A stretch of 64,000 nt of DNA. Source: Pelagibacterales bacterium SAG-MED20. GTDB lineage: Bacteria; Pseudomonadota; Alphaproteobacteria; Pelagibacterales; Pelagibacteraceae. Both the position numbers and the translations under genes were made by a program. The stretch spans positions 90,001-154,000 of the forward strand of contig JACWDR010000001.1 of NCBI GenBank assembly GCA_014653975.1, read 5' to 3'. The stretch's first letter is position 1; the number at the start of each line of letters is the position of its first letter. Of the stretch, positions 1-9,797 are shown piece by piece. Under the pieces are notes generated by a model. It did no database searches. It had not been told where the DNA came from and was given only the letters and a program-made list of their open reading frames with translations.

Positions 1-902
1 AATTAAACCACATGCTCCACTACTTGTGCGGGTCCCCGTCAATTCATTTGAGTTTTAACCTTGCGGTCGTACTCCCCAGGCGGTGTGTTTATCGCTTTCG
101 CTGCGACACTGAAAATAAATTTCCAACGTCTAACACACATCGTTTACGGCATGGACTACGAGGGTATCTAATCCTCTTCGCTACCCATGCTTTCGTTCCT
201 CAGTGTCAGTAATGATCCAGAAAGCTGCCTTCGCAATCGGTATTCTTTCTAATATCTACGAATTTCACCTCTACACTAGAAATTCTGCTTTCCTCTATCA
301 TACTCTAGCTGAAAAGTTTTGATGGCAGTTCCAGAGTTAAGCTCTGGGATTTCACCACCAACTTTTTCAACCACCTACGAACTCTTTAAGCCCAGTAATT
401 CCGAACTACGCTAGGTCCCTTCGTATTACCGCGGCTGCTGGCACGAAGTTAGCCGGACCTTCTTATTCGGGTACAGTCATTTTCTTCCCCGACGAAAGAG
501 CTTTACAACCCAAGGGCCTTCTTCACTCACGCGGCATCGCTGCATCAGAGTTTCCTCCATTGTGCAAGATTCCCCACTGCTGCCTCCCGTAGGAGTTTGG
601 GCCGTGTCTCAGTCCCAATGTGGCTGATCATCCTCTCAAATCAGCTATTGATCATAGTCTTGGTAGGCCATTACCCTACCAACAAACTAATCAAGTGCGG
701 GCTCATCCAATGGTGCATAAAGCTTTCTCCGTAAAGACTTATCCGGTATTAGCACAAGTTTCCTCGTGTTATTCCAGGCCAAAGGGTAGATACCCACATG
801 TTACTCACCCGTCTGCCACTAAGTATTGCTACTTCGTTCGACTTGCATGTGTTAGGCGTGCCGCCAGCGTACGTTCTGAGCCATGATCAAACTCTCAAGT
901 TT
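1..902 (-). rRNA. rrs: 16S ribosomal RNA, 5' portion (3' end cut by window edge)
   Basis: Reverse complement contains AGAGTTTGATCATGGCTCAG (876-895), CTCCTACGGGAGGCAGCAGT-like (~580-595), and the 515/907-region motifs (GCCAGCAGCCGCGGTAAT; AAACTCAAATGAATTGACGGGG). Mature 5' end estimated at ~902. Confidence 0.98.
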
Positions 903-1232
903 AAAAACGGCGCACACTAGCTTCATATATGAATTGTAAGAATACAATTCATACGATACTGAAGTGTGTACGACAAATTTTGGTAACCTTAACCGTCCAC
1001 ACTTCTCTTCTTAAATTTTTACTTTTTAAATAGCTAATTAGGTCTAAAATGCCCAATAATCCTCACTAATCTATTGACTAAACAATAATAATACTGAGAA
1101 AGTGGACTGCTTATAAGCTAAAATAAAAGTAAATCAAGTATTTAGCATTTAAATTAATGACTAAATATTCAAGGAAATACAACGTTTTTTTTGATTTATG
1201 GCGATTACTAAATTAATAATTCACAATTAAAG

Positions 1233-2537
1233 ATGATATTTGTTTTAAAAAAGTTGCTAAAATTAATAAAAAAAAATGCTGGTATAGCATTTCTTTTTTT
1301 ACTACTGATCGTCTCTGTTACAAGTACAACATTTTATAATAATAAAAAAATAGCAATTGAAGAATCTTATAAAGATTTAGTAAATAATATTTATTTTCAT
1401 AAAAGTATAAATCATATTTTTAATAATTTAACACCTAGATATAAAAATATAGATCATAAAATTTCAAGAAATGAAACATTTGATAAAATTTTAAAAAAAT
1501 ATTCAATTTCAAATGAAGAAATTATTAAAATAAAAAAAAATTTAAGTTTAGAATATAATGTGAATAACCTTAAAACTAATCTTAATATAAAATTAACTTT
1601 AGACGACTCCAACAATAAAAAAATTACATCGTTTATATTTCCACTATCTCGAACTAAAAAAATTAAATTAACTAGAAATTTAGAAAATGATTTATTTGAA
1701 AAAAAAATAATAGTTACAAATTTAATCAAAAAAAATATTTTTAAAGAAGGAAAAATTTTTCAAAGTTTATATAAAACTGCTATTGATTTAAATGTTCAGC
1801 CAAATATAATTGTCGAATTTGCAAGAATTTATGGATTTCAAGTTGATTTTCAAAGAGATATTAGAAAAAAAGATGTTTTTCAAATTATTTATGAAGTTTT
1901 TGAAGATGAAAATGGTAAAGTTTTTGAAACAGGAAATATTATTTTTGCAGATCTAAAACTTAGTGGAAAAAATAATATACTTTATTATTTTAATAAAAAA
2001 GGAAGCGAAGGACATTATGATAAAAATGGTAAGAGTGTTGAAAAAGCATTAATGAAAACTCCAATTAATGGCGCAAGATTATCTTCTGCATTTGGAATGA
2101 GAAAACATCCTATTGATGGATTTAATAAAATGCATCGAGGAACTGATTTTGCTGCTCCTTCTGGAACTCCAATTATGGCTTCAGGTAGTGGTATTGTTAA
2201 AAGAGCAAGGTGGTGTGGAGGCGGTGGGAACTGTATTAAAATAAGACATAATTCAACTTATCAAACAATCTATGCACATTTAAAAAGTTTTGCCCGTGGA
2301 ATAAAAGAAGGTGTAAGAGTTAAGCAAGGTCAGATAATAGGTTATGTTGGTTCAACGGGAAAATCTACAGGTCCTCACTTGCACTATGAAGTAGTTGTGA
2401 ATGGAAAAAGAGTTAACTCACAAACATTAAAGCTACCCTCTGGTAAGATACTAAAAAATAAAGATAGAAAATTATTTGAGGTTGAAAGAATTAAGTTAGA
2501 TGTTTTGAAATCAGATTTAATTATTGGCCTAAATTAA
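1233..2537 (+). CDS. M23-family (LytM-type) murein endopeptidase, membrane anchored
   Basis: ORF; N-terminal TM; C-terminal SAFGMRKHPIDGFNKMHRGTDFAAPSGTPI...GNCIKIRHNSTYQTIYAHL...GSTGKSTGPHLHYEV motifs. Confidence 0.9.
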   Translation: MIFVLKKLLKLIKKNAGIAFLFLLLIVSVTSTTFYNNKKIAIEESYKDLVNNIYFHKSINHIFNNLTPRYKNIDHKISRNETFDKILKKYSISNEEIIKIKKNLSLEYNVNNLKTNLNIKLTLDDSNNKKITSFIFPLSRTKKIKLTRNLENDLFEKKIIVTNLIKKNIFKEGKIFQSLYKTAIDLNVQPNIIVEFARIYGFQVDFQRDIRKKDVFQIIYEVFEDENGKVFETGNIIFADLKLSGKNNILYYFNKKGSEGHYDKNGKSVEKALMKTPINGARLSSAFGMRKHPIDGFNKMHRGTDFAAPSGTPIMASGSGIVKRARWCGGGGNCIKIRHNSTYQTIYAHLKSFARGIKEGVRVKQGQIIGYVGSTGKSTGPHLHYEVVVNGKRVNSQTLKLPSGKILKNKDRKLFEVERIKLDVLKSDLIIGLN

Positions 2538-2968
2538 CTTGCAACTGATTTTTTTTCTTCTGGTTTTTTATCTGTAGTTTTTATAATTTTTTTAACCTCT
2601 GGTTCTGTGGAAACTTCCTTAATTTCTTTTGAATTGCTAGTTTTTTCACTCTCAGCTAGAGATGAATTTGTTCTTGCCGCCCTAATGCTTTCTTGTTCAT
2701 TTTGAACTCTGGTAAAGTGATCGGCATGTTGAAGATAGTTTTCAGATAAAATTTTGTCCTCGTTTGCAAGTGCCTCTCTAGCTAAATCATTATATTTTGT
2801 AATTAAGTTTGAAGCATTATGGTTATTTCTACCTGGGGCTCTTCTTTGAAAGTTATCATTATTTGAAAATTTTGACCCCTCCTCATTTCTTCTAAATGAA
2901 GGTCTTCTATTGTTGTTACTTCTATAAGAAGATCTTCTATTATTATTGTTGCTTCTAAATGTTACCAT
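2534..2968 (-). CDS. DUF4167-type protein with Asn/Arg-rich N-terminus
   Basis: ORF; basic low-complexity N-terminus followed by ASNLITKYNDLAREALANEDKILSENYLQHADHFTRV, typical of the alphaproteobacterial DUF4167 family; next to prmC/prfA. Confidence 0.8.
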   Translation of the reverse strand: MVTFRSNNNNRRSSYRSNNNRRPSFRRNEEGSKFSNNDNFQRRAPGRNNHNASNLITKYNDLAREALANEDKILSENYLQHADHFTRVQNEQESIRAARTNSSLAESEKTSNSKEIKEVSTEPEVKKIIKTTDKKPEEKKSVAS

Positions 2969-2980
2969 ATATTTTTTTAG

Positions 2981-3823
2981 TTAAATTTTAGTGCTGATTA
3001 TACAGCGATCATTGTTTCCATAATCTTTTATGGATTTATTTATGTAAAAACCTTCTTTTTTTAATATTTCTTTAACTTTATTTTTTTGATTAAAACCAAT
3101 CTCTAAAATAAACTTTCCTTTTTTCTTAATCAAGTTACTTGCTTTATTAATAACTATTCTTATTTTTGAAAAACCATCTAATCCACCACTTAAAGCTAAC
3201 TTTGGCTCAAAATTAACTACATCTCTTTCCAAATATTTTAAATTCAATAATTCAATATATGGAGGATTTGAAACAATAATATCATATTTGCCAATTTTAA
3301 AATTGTCAACACTTGAATAAATAAACCTTGTTCTATTTGTTAAGTGTAGTTTATTTGCATTAAATTTACTTACATTTATACATTTTTTTGAAATATCTAT
3401 TCCTGTTCCATAAAAATTTGGCCTTTCTTTTAGTATTGACAAAAGAATGCACCCAGAACCAGTTCCAATGTCCAAAACTTGTAATTGTGACTCTTTTGAT
3501 GAAATTTTTAATACTTGCTCTATAATTAGCTCCGTATCTGGTCTTGGAATTAAAACGTCTTTGTTTATATAAAATTCATTATTCCAAAAATCCTTTTTTT
3601 TTAAAAGATAAGCAATTGGTTCACCTTTTTTTCTTCTTTCAATTAGGCTTTTAAATTTATTTAATTGTTTTAAGGTTAGAAGTTCTTCATAGTTTAGAAT
3701 TATATGTGTTTTATCTTTTTTGATTGAGCTGGATAACAATATCTCACCATCAAGCCTAGGATTGGGAATTTTATTCTTTTGTAAGATTTCTATACCTTTA
3801 TTTAAAATACTTTGTATTTTCAT
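2981..3823 (-). CDS. prmC: Release factor glutamine methyltransferase
   Basis: ORF with VLDIGTGSGCILLSIL and SNPPYI motifs; adjacent to prfA. Confidence 0.93.
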   Translation of the reverse strand: MKIQSILNKGIEILQKNKIPNPRLDGEILLSSSIKKDKTHIILNYEELLTLKQLNKFKSLIERRKKGEPIAYLLKKKDFWNNEFYINKDVLIPRPDTELIIEQVLKISSKESQLQVLDIGTGSGCILLSILKERPNFYGTGIDISKKCINVSKFNANKLHLTNRTRFIYSSVDNFKIGKYDIIVSNPPYIELLNLKYLERDVVNFEPKLALSGGLDGFSKIRIVINKASNLIKKKGKFILEIGFNQKNKVKEILKKEGFYINKSIKDYGNNDRCIISTKI

Positions 3824-3824
3824 T

Positions 3825-4898
3825 TTAAATAAGACTGCTTAATTTGTCTTCTTGGGCCTGCAATGTTAAAGTTTCAATCATTTCATCAAACGCTTCTCCT
3901 TCTAAAAACTCTTCAAGTTTATGTAATGTAAGATTGATACGATGGTCAGTTACTCTTCCTTGTGGAAAATTATAGGTTCTAATTCTTTCTGATCTATCAC
4001 CTGTGCCAATTTTACTTTTTCTATCTTCGGATCTTTCCTGGTCTATTCTTGATCTTTCAAGATCGTAAAGTCTTGATCTCAAAATCTTCATTCCTTTAGC
4101 TTTATTTTTATGTTGTGATTTTTCATCTTGTTGGGAAACAGATAAACCGGTTGGAATATGAGTGATTCTAACCGCACTATCTGTAGTGTTAACTGATTGT
4201 CCACCAGGGCCTCCAGCTCTAAAAACATCTATACGCAAATCAGACTCATTTATTTTTACATCTACTTCCTCAGCTTCTGGTAAAACTGCTACTGTAGCAG
4301 CAGATGTATGAACTCTTCCTTGAGTTTCAGTGTCTGGAACTCTCTGAACACGATGAACTCCACTTTCATATTTTAAGGTTGAATAAATATTTTTCCCTCT
4401 AATTGATGCAATTACTTCTTTAAGTCCGCCAGCTTCACTTTGCGACATGCTGATAAGTTCTAATTCCCATTTTTTTTTATGACTAACTTTTTCGTACATT
4501 TTAAAAAGATCTGAAGCAAACAAGCTTGCTTCTAAACCTCCTGTTCCTGCTCTAATTTCTATTATTGCATTTTTTTTGTCAGCTTCGTCTTTTGGTAATA
4601 AAAATAATTTTAATTTTTTTTCTATTATCTCATTCTCAGATCTCAGATCTTCTAGTTCTGTTTGTGCCATTTTTTTAAAATCATCATCGCTGGTAGAATC
4701 TTCTAAAATTTTTTCTAAATCTTTTTTTTCACCCTCATATAAAGAGTATTTTTTTACATCATCGATTACTTCATTTAAATCTGAATATTCTTTTGATTTT
4801 TCAGCAAACAATTTTTTATCTACATTTCCTGATGATAATTCTTTTTCTAATAAAGAATGTTTTGAAATTAAATCTTCAATAGTTTTTATAGGTATCAT
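3825..4898 (-). CDS. prfA: Peptide chain release factor 1
   Basis: ORF with [25 protein letters not shown] (GGQ motif). Confidence 0.97.
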   Translation of the reverse strand: MIPIKTIEDLISKHSLLEKELSSGNVDKKLFAEKSKEYSDLNEVIDDVKKYSLYEGEKKDLEKILEDSTSDDDFKKMAQTELEDLRSENEIIEKKLKLFLLPKDEADKKNAIIEIRAGTGGLEASLFASDLFKMYEKVSHKKKWELELISMSQSEAGGLKEVIASIRGKNIYSTLKYESGVHRVQRVPDTETQGRVHTSAATVAVLPEAEEVDVKINESDLRIDVFRAGGPGGQSVNTTDSAVRITHIPTGLSVSQQDEKSQHKNKAKGMKILRSRLYDLERSRIDQERSEDRKSKIGTGDRSERIRTYNFPQGRVTDHRINLTLHKLEEFLEGEAFDEMIETLTLQAQEDKLSSLI

Positions 4899-5998
4899 TA
4901 TAATTTTTTATCTAATTCTGCTGCTTTTTTTTCTACCTGATTTACTACCTCTGTAATGATGTCATCTGTTAATACTTTTTCAGATTGGATACCAGACAAA
5001 TAGAGCATATTGTTTCCCTTTCCGCCGCCCGTAATTCCGATGTCTGTCATAGCAGCTTCTCCGGGACCGTTAACAACACATCCAATAATTGATAGTGTGA
5101 TGGGGGTTTTTATGTGAGAAAGCTTTTCTTCAAGAATTTTAACAGTGTTTATTACTGGAAATGCTTGTCTAGCACATGATGGGCACGATATTATTTTTAC
5201 ACCTCTGTTTCTTAAGTTTAAAGATTTTAGTATTTCATTACCTATTTTAATTTCTTTCGGAGGATCATCAGACAGTGAAATCCTTATTGTGTCTCCAATT
5301 CCATCCATTAAAAGTGATCCTAGCCCTATTGATGATTTTATACTTCCAGAAATAAAACTACCTGCTTCTGTAATTCCTAAATGTAAAGGATATTCAGTAG
5401 CTTTTGAAAGTTGTCGATATGCTGCTATTGATAAAAAAACATCAGAAGATTTAACACTAATTTTAAAATTAAAAAAATCTTGATCTTCTAAAATTTTAAT
5501 ATTTCTTAAAGCGCTCTCAACTAAAGCTTCAGGACAGGGCTCTTTATATTTTTCTAAGATGTCTCTTTCAAGTGACCCTGCATTTACACCTACTCTTAAA
5601 GAACAATTATTATTTTTAGCTGCGCTTAAAACTTCATGTATATTTGATTTATTACCTATGTTACCTGGATTAATTCTTAAGCACTTTGCACCACTTTCAG
5701 CCGCCTCAATTGCTCTTTTAAAATGAAAATGTATATCAGCAACTATTGGGATTGATGTATGACTTACTATTTCTTTAAGTGCTAGAGTAGAATCTTTATC
5801 TGGACATGAAACACGAACAATATCAGCACCCTCTTCTGCAATATCATTTATCTGATTTATAGTTGCTTTAACATCTGTGGTTAAAGTATTTGTCATAGAC
5901 TGAACTGAAATTGGATTATCTCCTCCAACTTTAACATCTCCAACATTAATTACTTTTGTTTTTCTTCGTTTTATATCTCTAAATGGTCTTATACTCAT
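4898..5998 (-). CDS. ispG: 4-hydroxy-3-methylbut-2-enyl diphosphate synthase
   Basis: [14 protein letters not shown]..., [26 protein letters not shown] motifs. Confidence 0.96.
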   Translation of the reverse strand: MSIRPFRDIKRRKTKVINVGDVKVGGDNPISVQSMTNTLTTDVKATINQINDIAEEGADIVRVSCPDKDSTLALKEIVSHTSIPIVADIHFHFKRAIEAAESGAKCLRINPGNIGNKSNIHEVLSAAKNNNCSLRVGVNAGSLERDILEKYKEPCPEALVESALRNIKILEDQDFFNFKISVKSSDVFLSIAAYRQLSKATEYPLHLGITEAGSFISGSIKSSIGLGSLLMDGIGDTIRISLSDDPPKEIKIGNEILKSLNLRNRGVKIISCPSCARQAFPVINTVKILEEKLSHIKTPITLSIIGCVVNGPGEAAMTDIGITGGGKGNNMLYLSGIQSEKVLTDDIITEVVNQVEKKAAELDKKL

Positions 5999-6003
5999 TG
6001 TAT

Positions 6004-7215
6004 TTAATCTAATTTAAATTCTTTATGAAGTGCTACTATAGCTTTTTTTACATTTTTGTTAGAAATCAAAACTGAAATCTTTATTTCAGATGTTGAAATA
6101 ACCATAATATTAATTTTTTTTAAGGCCAGTGCTTGAAACATTCTATAAGTAATTCCTGGTGTTGTAATCATTCCAACTCCTATAATCGATACTTTAGAAA
6201 CATTGTTATCATACGAAATTTTTCTAAAAGAAATATTTTTATTTTGTTTAATGGTTTTTTCAGTTTTTTTTAAGTCTTCTGACCTAATAGTAAATGTTAA
6301 GTCAGTTTCTTTACTATTTAATGAAATATTTTGTACTACCATATCTACATTAATTTGATTAAGTGATAGCGGTTTAAAAATTGAGGCAGCAACCCCTGGT
6401 TTGTCTTTGACACCAATAATAGTAACTTTGGCATCATTTTTTGTTGAAGTAATGCCAGTTATTATTTGATTACTAAAAGCTTTTTTATTTCCCGTTATTA
6501 AAGTTCCTTTTCTTTTTACAAAAGATGATTTTACTGAAAAACTTATATTATTTAATTTAGCGTCCTGAACAGAAGTTGGCTGCATTACTTTTGCACCAAG
6601 AGAAGCCATTTCAAGCATTTCATCATAAGAAATTTTTTGAATTTTTTTTGCCTTTGAATGATTCCTCGGATCTGTAGTGTATACACCATCTACATCTGTA
6701 TAAATATCACATGCGTTAGCATTAAAAAATTTTGCTAACATTATTGCAGAAGCATCAGTTCCACCTCGACCCAAAGTTGTTATCCTGTTATTTAAATTAA
6801 TTCCTTGGAAACCTGTTATAATTGGTATTCCGCCAGAGTTAACAAATTTTAATATTCTATTTTTGTTTATTCTGTTAATTCTTGAAGCACAATGAGGACC
6901 ATCAGTAATAATCGGTAGTTGCCAAGACATCCAAGATCTTGATTTATACCCAAGATGTTTCAATCTTCCCGCTATTAATGCACAAGCTACCTGTTCACCT
7001 GAGGATAATAAAACATCGTATTCCGCAGGATCAAAGTTATTACTTAATTCTTTTGTTTTTTTAATTAAATCATTAGTGGCACCGCTAATTGCTGAAGAAA
7101 CTACTATTACCCCCAATTTTTTCTTTTTATAAGAAACAATTATATTGGCAACTTTTTTTATTCTTTTTATACTTCCTACAGAAGTCCCACCGAACTTTAA
7201 AACAACAGTTTTCAT
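6004..7215 (-). CDS. lysC: Aspartate kinase
   Basis: [15 protein letters not shown]-terminus, [15 protein letters not shown]-terminal ACT domains. Confidence 0.96.
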   Translation of the reverse strand: MKTVVLKFGGTSVGSIKRIKKVANIIVSYKKKKLGVIVVSSAISGATNDLIKKTKELSNNFDPAEYDVLLSSGEQVACALIAGRLKHLGYKSRSWMSWQLPIITDGPHCASRINRINKNRILKFVNSGGIPIITGFQGINLNNRITTLGRGGTDASAIMLAKFFNANACDIYTDVDGVYTTDPRNHSKAKKIQKISYDEMLEMASLGAKVMQPTSVQDAKLNNISFSVKSSFVKRKGTLITGNKKAFSNQIITGITSTKNDAKVTIIGVKDKPGVAASIFKPLSLNQINVDMVVQNISLNSKETDLTFTIRSEDLKKTEKTIKQNKNISFRKISYDNNVSKVSIIGVGMITTPGITYRMFQALALKKINIMVISTSEIKISVLISNKNVKKAIVALHKEFKLD

Positions 7216-7280
7216 TGATTATTATTTAATTTATATTTGATAAAATACATCTTAATTGTTATGTCCACAAGTGATCTATT

Positions 7281-8003
7281 ATGAATTCAATAAATAAAAA
7301 AGAAATAGAAAAATTTTCTAAAATTGCTGAAGAATGGTGGAATCCTAATGGAAAATTTAAACCTTTACATAACTTTAACCCTATAAGAATTAAATATATT
7401 AAAGATAATATAGTTAAAGATTTTAATATTAAATATTCTAACAGGCCATTAAGAAATATAAGAATATTAGATATTGGTTGTGGAGGTGGATTATTATCTG
7501 AGCCAATGAGTAGACTTGGTGCAAGTGTAGTTGGAATAGATGCATCAAAAAAAAATATTGAGGTTGCAAAATTTCATGCAAAAAAAAATAAACTTAAAAT
7601 AGATTATAAAGTTGCTTCACCTGAAATGTTAAAAACTGTAAAAAAATTTGATGTAGTATTAAATATGGAAATAGTAGAACATGTAGAGGATCTAAATTTT
7701 TTTATTGGAGAAAGCTCAAAGCTATTAAAAAAGAATGGTTTAATGTTTATAGCAACTTTAAACAAAACGTTAAAATCATATGCATTTGCAATTATTGGGG
7801 CTGAGTATATTTTAAGATGGTTACCAATAGGGACTCATGATTGGGAAAAATTTGTTAAACCTGATGATTTAATCAATATTTCAAAAAAAAATGATTTAAC
7901 ATTAAATAAAATAGATGGAATGGAATTTAATATAATAAATAATAGTTGGAAAATAAGTGACGATACTTCTGTAAACTATATTATTAAATTAGTAAAAAAT
8001 TAA
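7281..8003 (+). CDS. ubiG: Ubiquinone biosynthesis O-methyltransferase
   Basis: ORF; AEEWWNPNGKFKPLHNFNPIRI and ILDIGCGGGLLSEPMSRLGA motifs. Confidence 0.95.
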   Translation: MNSINKKEIEKFSKIAEEWWNPNGKFKPLHNFNPIRIKYIKDNIVKDFNIKYSNRPLRNIRILDIGCGGGLLSEPMSRLGASVVGIDASKKNIEVAKFHAKKNKLKIDYKVASPEMLKTVKKFDVVLNMEIVEHVEDLNFFIGESSKLLKKNGLMFIATLNKTLKSYAFAIIGAEYILRWLPIGTHDWEKFVKPDDLINISKKNDLTLNKIDGMEFNIINNSWKISDDTSVNYIIKLVKN

Positions 8004-8422
8004 TTAGTAGTATCATTAATCCAAGGCATCATTTCTATTTCTATACCCTCTTCCTTTAACTCACTAAGCTCTTCTTTAGTTGCAGATCCATAGATACCTT
8101 TGATAGGTTTTTTATTTTTATAATGTAGTAATCTAGCCTCATAAGTAAAATTCTTACCGACATAATCAAAGTTTTTTTTAATAAATCTTTGATATTCAAT
8201 AATCATTTTTTTAACTTTTTTATGTTTATTGTTTGTGATCACAATATTTTTTTTTGGTTTCAATACACTTGGTGACATTAAACTTTTTTCAACTTTTGAT
8301 GAATTACAACTATGACAAATTAAAAAATTTTTTTTTTTTAATTTATCGTACTCTTTAGATGAAGAAAACCAACTATCAAAAAAATTATCACAATTTTTAC
8401 AAATAAGTTTATATTTAATCAT
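8000..8422 (-). CDS. DUF1178 family protein
   Basis: ORF; N-terminal MIKYKLICKNCDNFFDSWFSSSKEYDKL...CHSCNSSKVEKSLMSP zinc-ribbon pattern of DUF1178. Confidence 0.85.
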   Translation of the reverse strand: MIKYKLICKNCDNFFDSWFSSSKEYDKLKKKNFLICHSCNSSKVEKSLMSPSVLKPKKNIVITNNKHKKVKKMIIEYQRFIKKNFDYVGKNFTYEARLLHYKNKKPIKGIYGSATKEELSELKEEGIEIEMMPWINDTTN

Positions 8423-8425
8423 AAG

Positions 8426-9730
8426 TTAACTCCTATAATCTGAATTAATCTCTATATATTTTTTAGTTAAATCCATCGTATAAGTTGTAAAACTTTTCTT
8501 GCCAATATTAATGTCTACTGTTATGTCAATTTTTTTTTCCTCTTTCATGTAAATAAATGCATCGTCCTCTATATATGATTTTAATAATTGGCCCTTTTCC
8601 ACGATCTTAATTTGTCCAAGCTTGATTGAAAGTTTATTTATTTCAATCTCTACTCCTGCTTTACCTATCGCCATTACAACTCTTCCCCAATTAGGATCGT
8701 TGCCTGCAATTGCGGTTTTAACTAGTGGAGAGTTTGCAATTGAGAAAGCAATTTTTTTTGCGTCTTCTTGAGTCTTGCAGGAATTTACCTGTATCGTTAT
8801 AAATTTTGAAGCACCTTCTCCATCTGCAGCTATTCTTTTTGCTAAATTTAAAAGTACAGAATGTAATGCGCTATCAAAATTTTTAATTTTTTCGTTATTA
8901 ATATTTTTTATGTCTTTATTCTTTGCTTTACCAGTTGAAAAGATTGTAACCATATCGTTTGTACTTGTGTCTCCATCACAACTAATCGCATTAAACGTTG
9001 TTTCAATATTTTTTTTTAGTAATTTTTGTAAAATATCATTTGAAAGATTTGCATCTGTAAAAATATATCCCAATGTTGTTGCCATATTTGGAAAAATCAT
9101 TCCCGACCCCTTTGCGATACCATATATTTTAATATTTGTATTTCCAATCCTACATTCTTCCATTGCTAGTTTTGGCTTTAAATCAGTTGTCATAATTCCT
9201 AATGCAGCCTTCATCCAAATTAATTTATTTTGTGTATACCTGATTTTATTAACTAAATTTGGAATATGTTTTTTTATTTTTTCTGTTGGATATTTTTCAC
9301 CAATAGTTCCTGTGCATCCAAAAATAATCTCACTTGATGTAACTTTTTTAGGAAAATCTTCATCTTCAAATTGTTTTTTAGACAATTGGATTGCAAGTTC
9401 ATCTGCTATTTCCCTTAAACCCTGATATCCTTTTGGGCCTGTTAGAGCATTTGCATTTCTAGTGTTGACAATTAATGATTTTATTTTTTTACTTTTTAGA
9501 TTTAAATTCCACTTAATATTTTCTGAAACTATATTTGATTGAGTATAAACTGATGCATAATTAGCCCCATCTCTAAAATAAAACATAACCAAATCATCTC
9601 TCGAATGACTGTATAAATTCGCACAAACAGCTGAAATTGATACACCATCCATATGATCTAAATCTTGAAAGTCATTGATTTTTGACTTTGAAGCTTGTGA
9701 GTTTATAAAGTTTTTAAAGTTAATTGCCAT
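8426..9730 (-). CDS. argJ: Bifunctional glutamate N-acetyltransferase/ornithine acetyltransferase
   Basis: ORF; KGSGMIFPNMATTLGYIFTDA around the autocleavage Thr, NDPNWGRVVMAIGKAG motif. Confidence 0.95.
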   Translation of the reverse strand: MAINFKNFINSQASKSKINDFQDLDHMDGVSISAVCANLYSHSRDDLVMFYFRDGANYASVYTQSNIVSENIKWNLNLKSKKIKSLIVNTRNANALTGPKGYQGLREIADELAIQLSKKQFEDEDFPKKVTSSEIIFGCTGTIGEKYPTEKIKKHIPNLVNKIRYTQNKLIWMKAALGIMTTDLKPKLAMEECRIGNTNIKIYGIAKGSGMIFPNMATTLGYIFTDANLSNDILQKLLKKNIETTFNAISCDGDTSTNDMVTIFSTGKAKNKDIKNINNEKIKNFDSALHSVLLNLAKRIAADGEGASKFITIQVNSCKTQEDAKKIAFSIANSPLVKTAIAGNDPNWGRVVMAIGKAGVEIEINKLSIKLGQIKIVEKGQLLKSYIEDDAFIYMKEEKKIDITVDINIGKKSFTTYTMDLTKKYIEINSDYRS

Positions 9731-9797
9731 ACTGTTTAAAATATCTATTTAATACTTATATTAAAAGTTATAAATAATTAATATATCAAAAAAACAG

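Noticed and set aside
12-886. ORFs 12..212 and 620..886 on the + strand
   Set aside because: They lie antisense within the 16S rRNA gene; spurious ORFs.
1454-1729. Antisense ORFs inside recognised genes (e.g. 1454-1729 -, 4576-4956 +, 5145-5483 +, 8775-9425 +, 12796-13035 +, 30493-30699 -, 34166-34396 -, 63444-63653 -)
   Set aside because: Each lies opposite a well-supported CDS, shows no family motif, and is explained by AT-rich codon composition.
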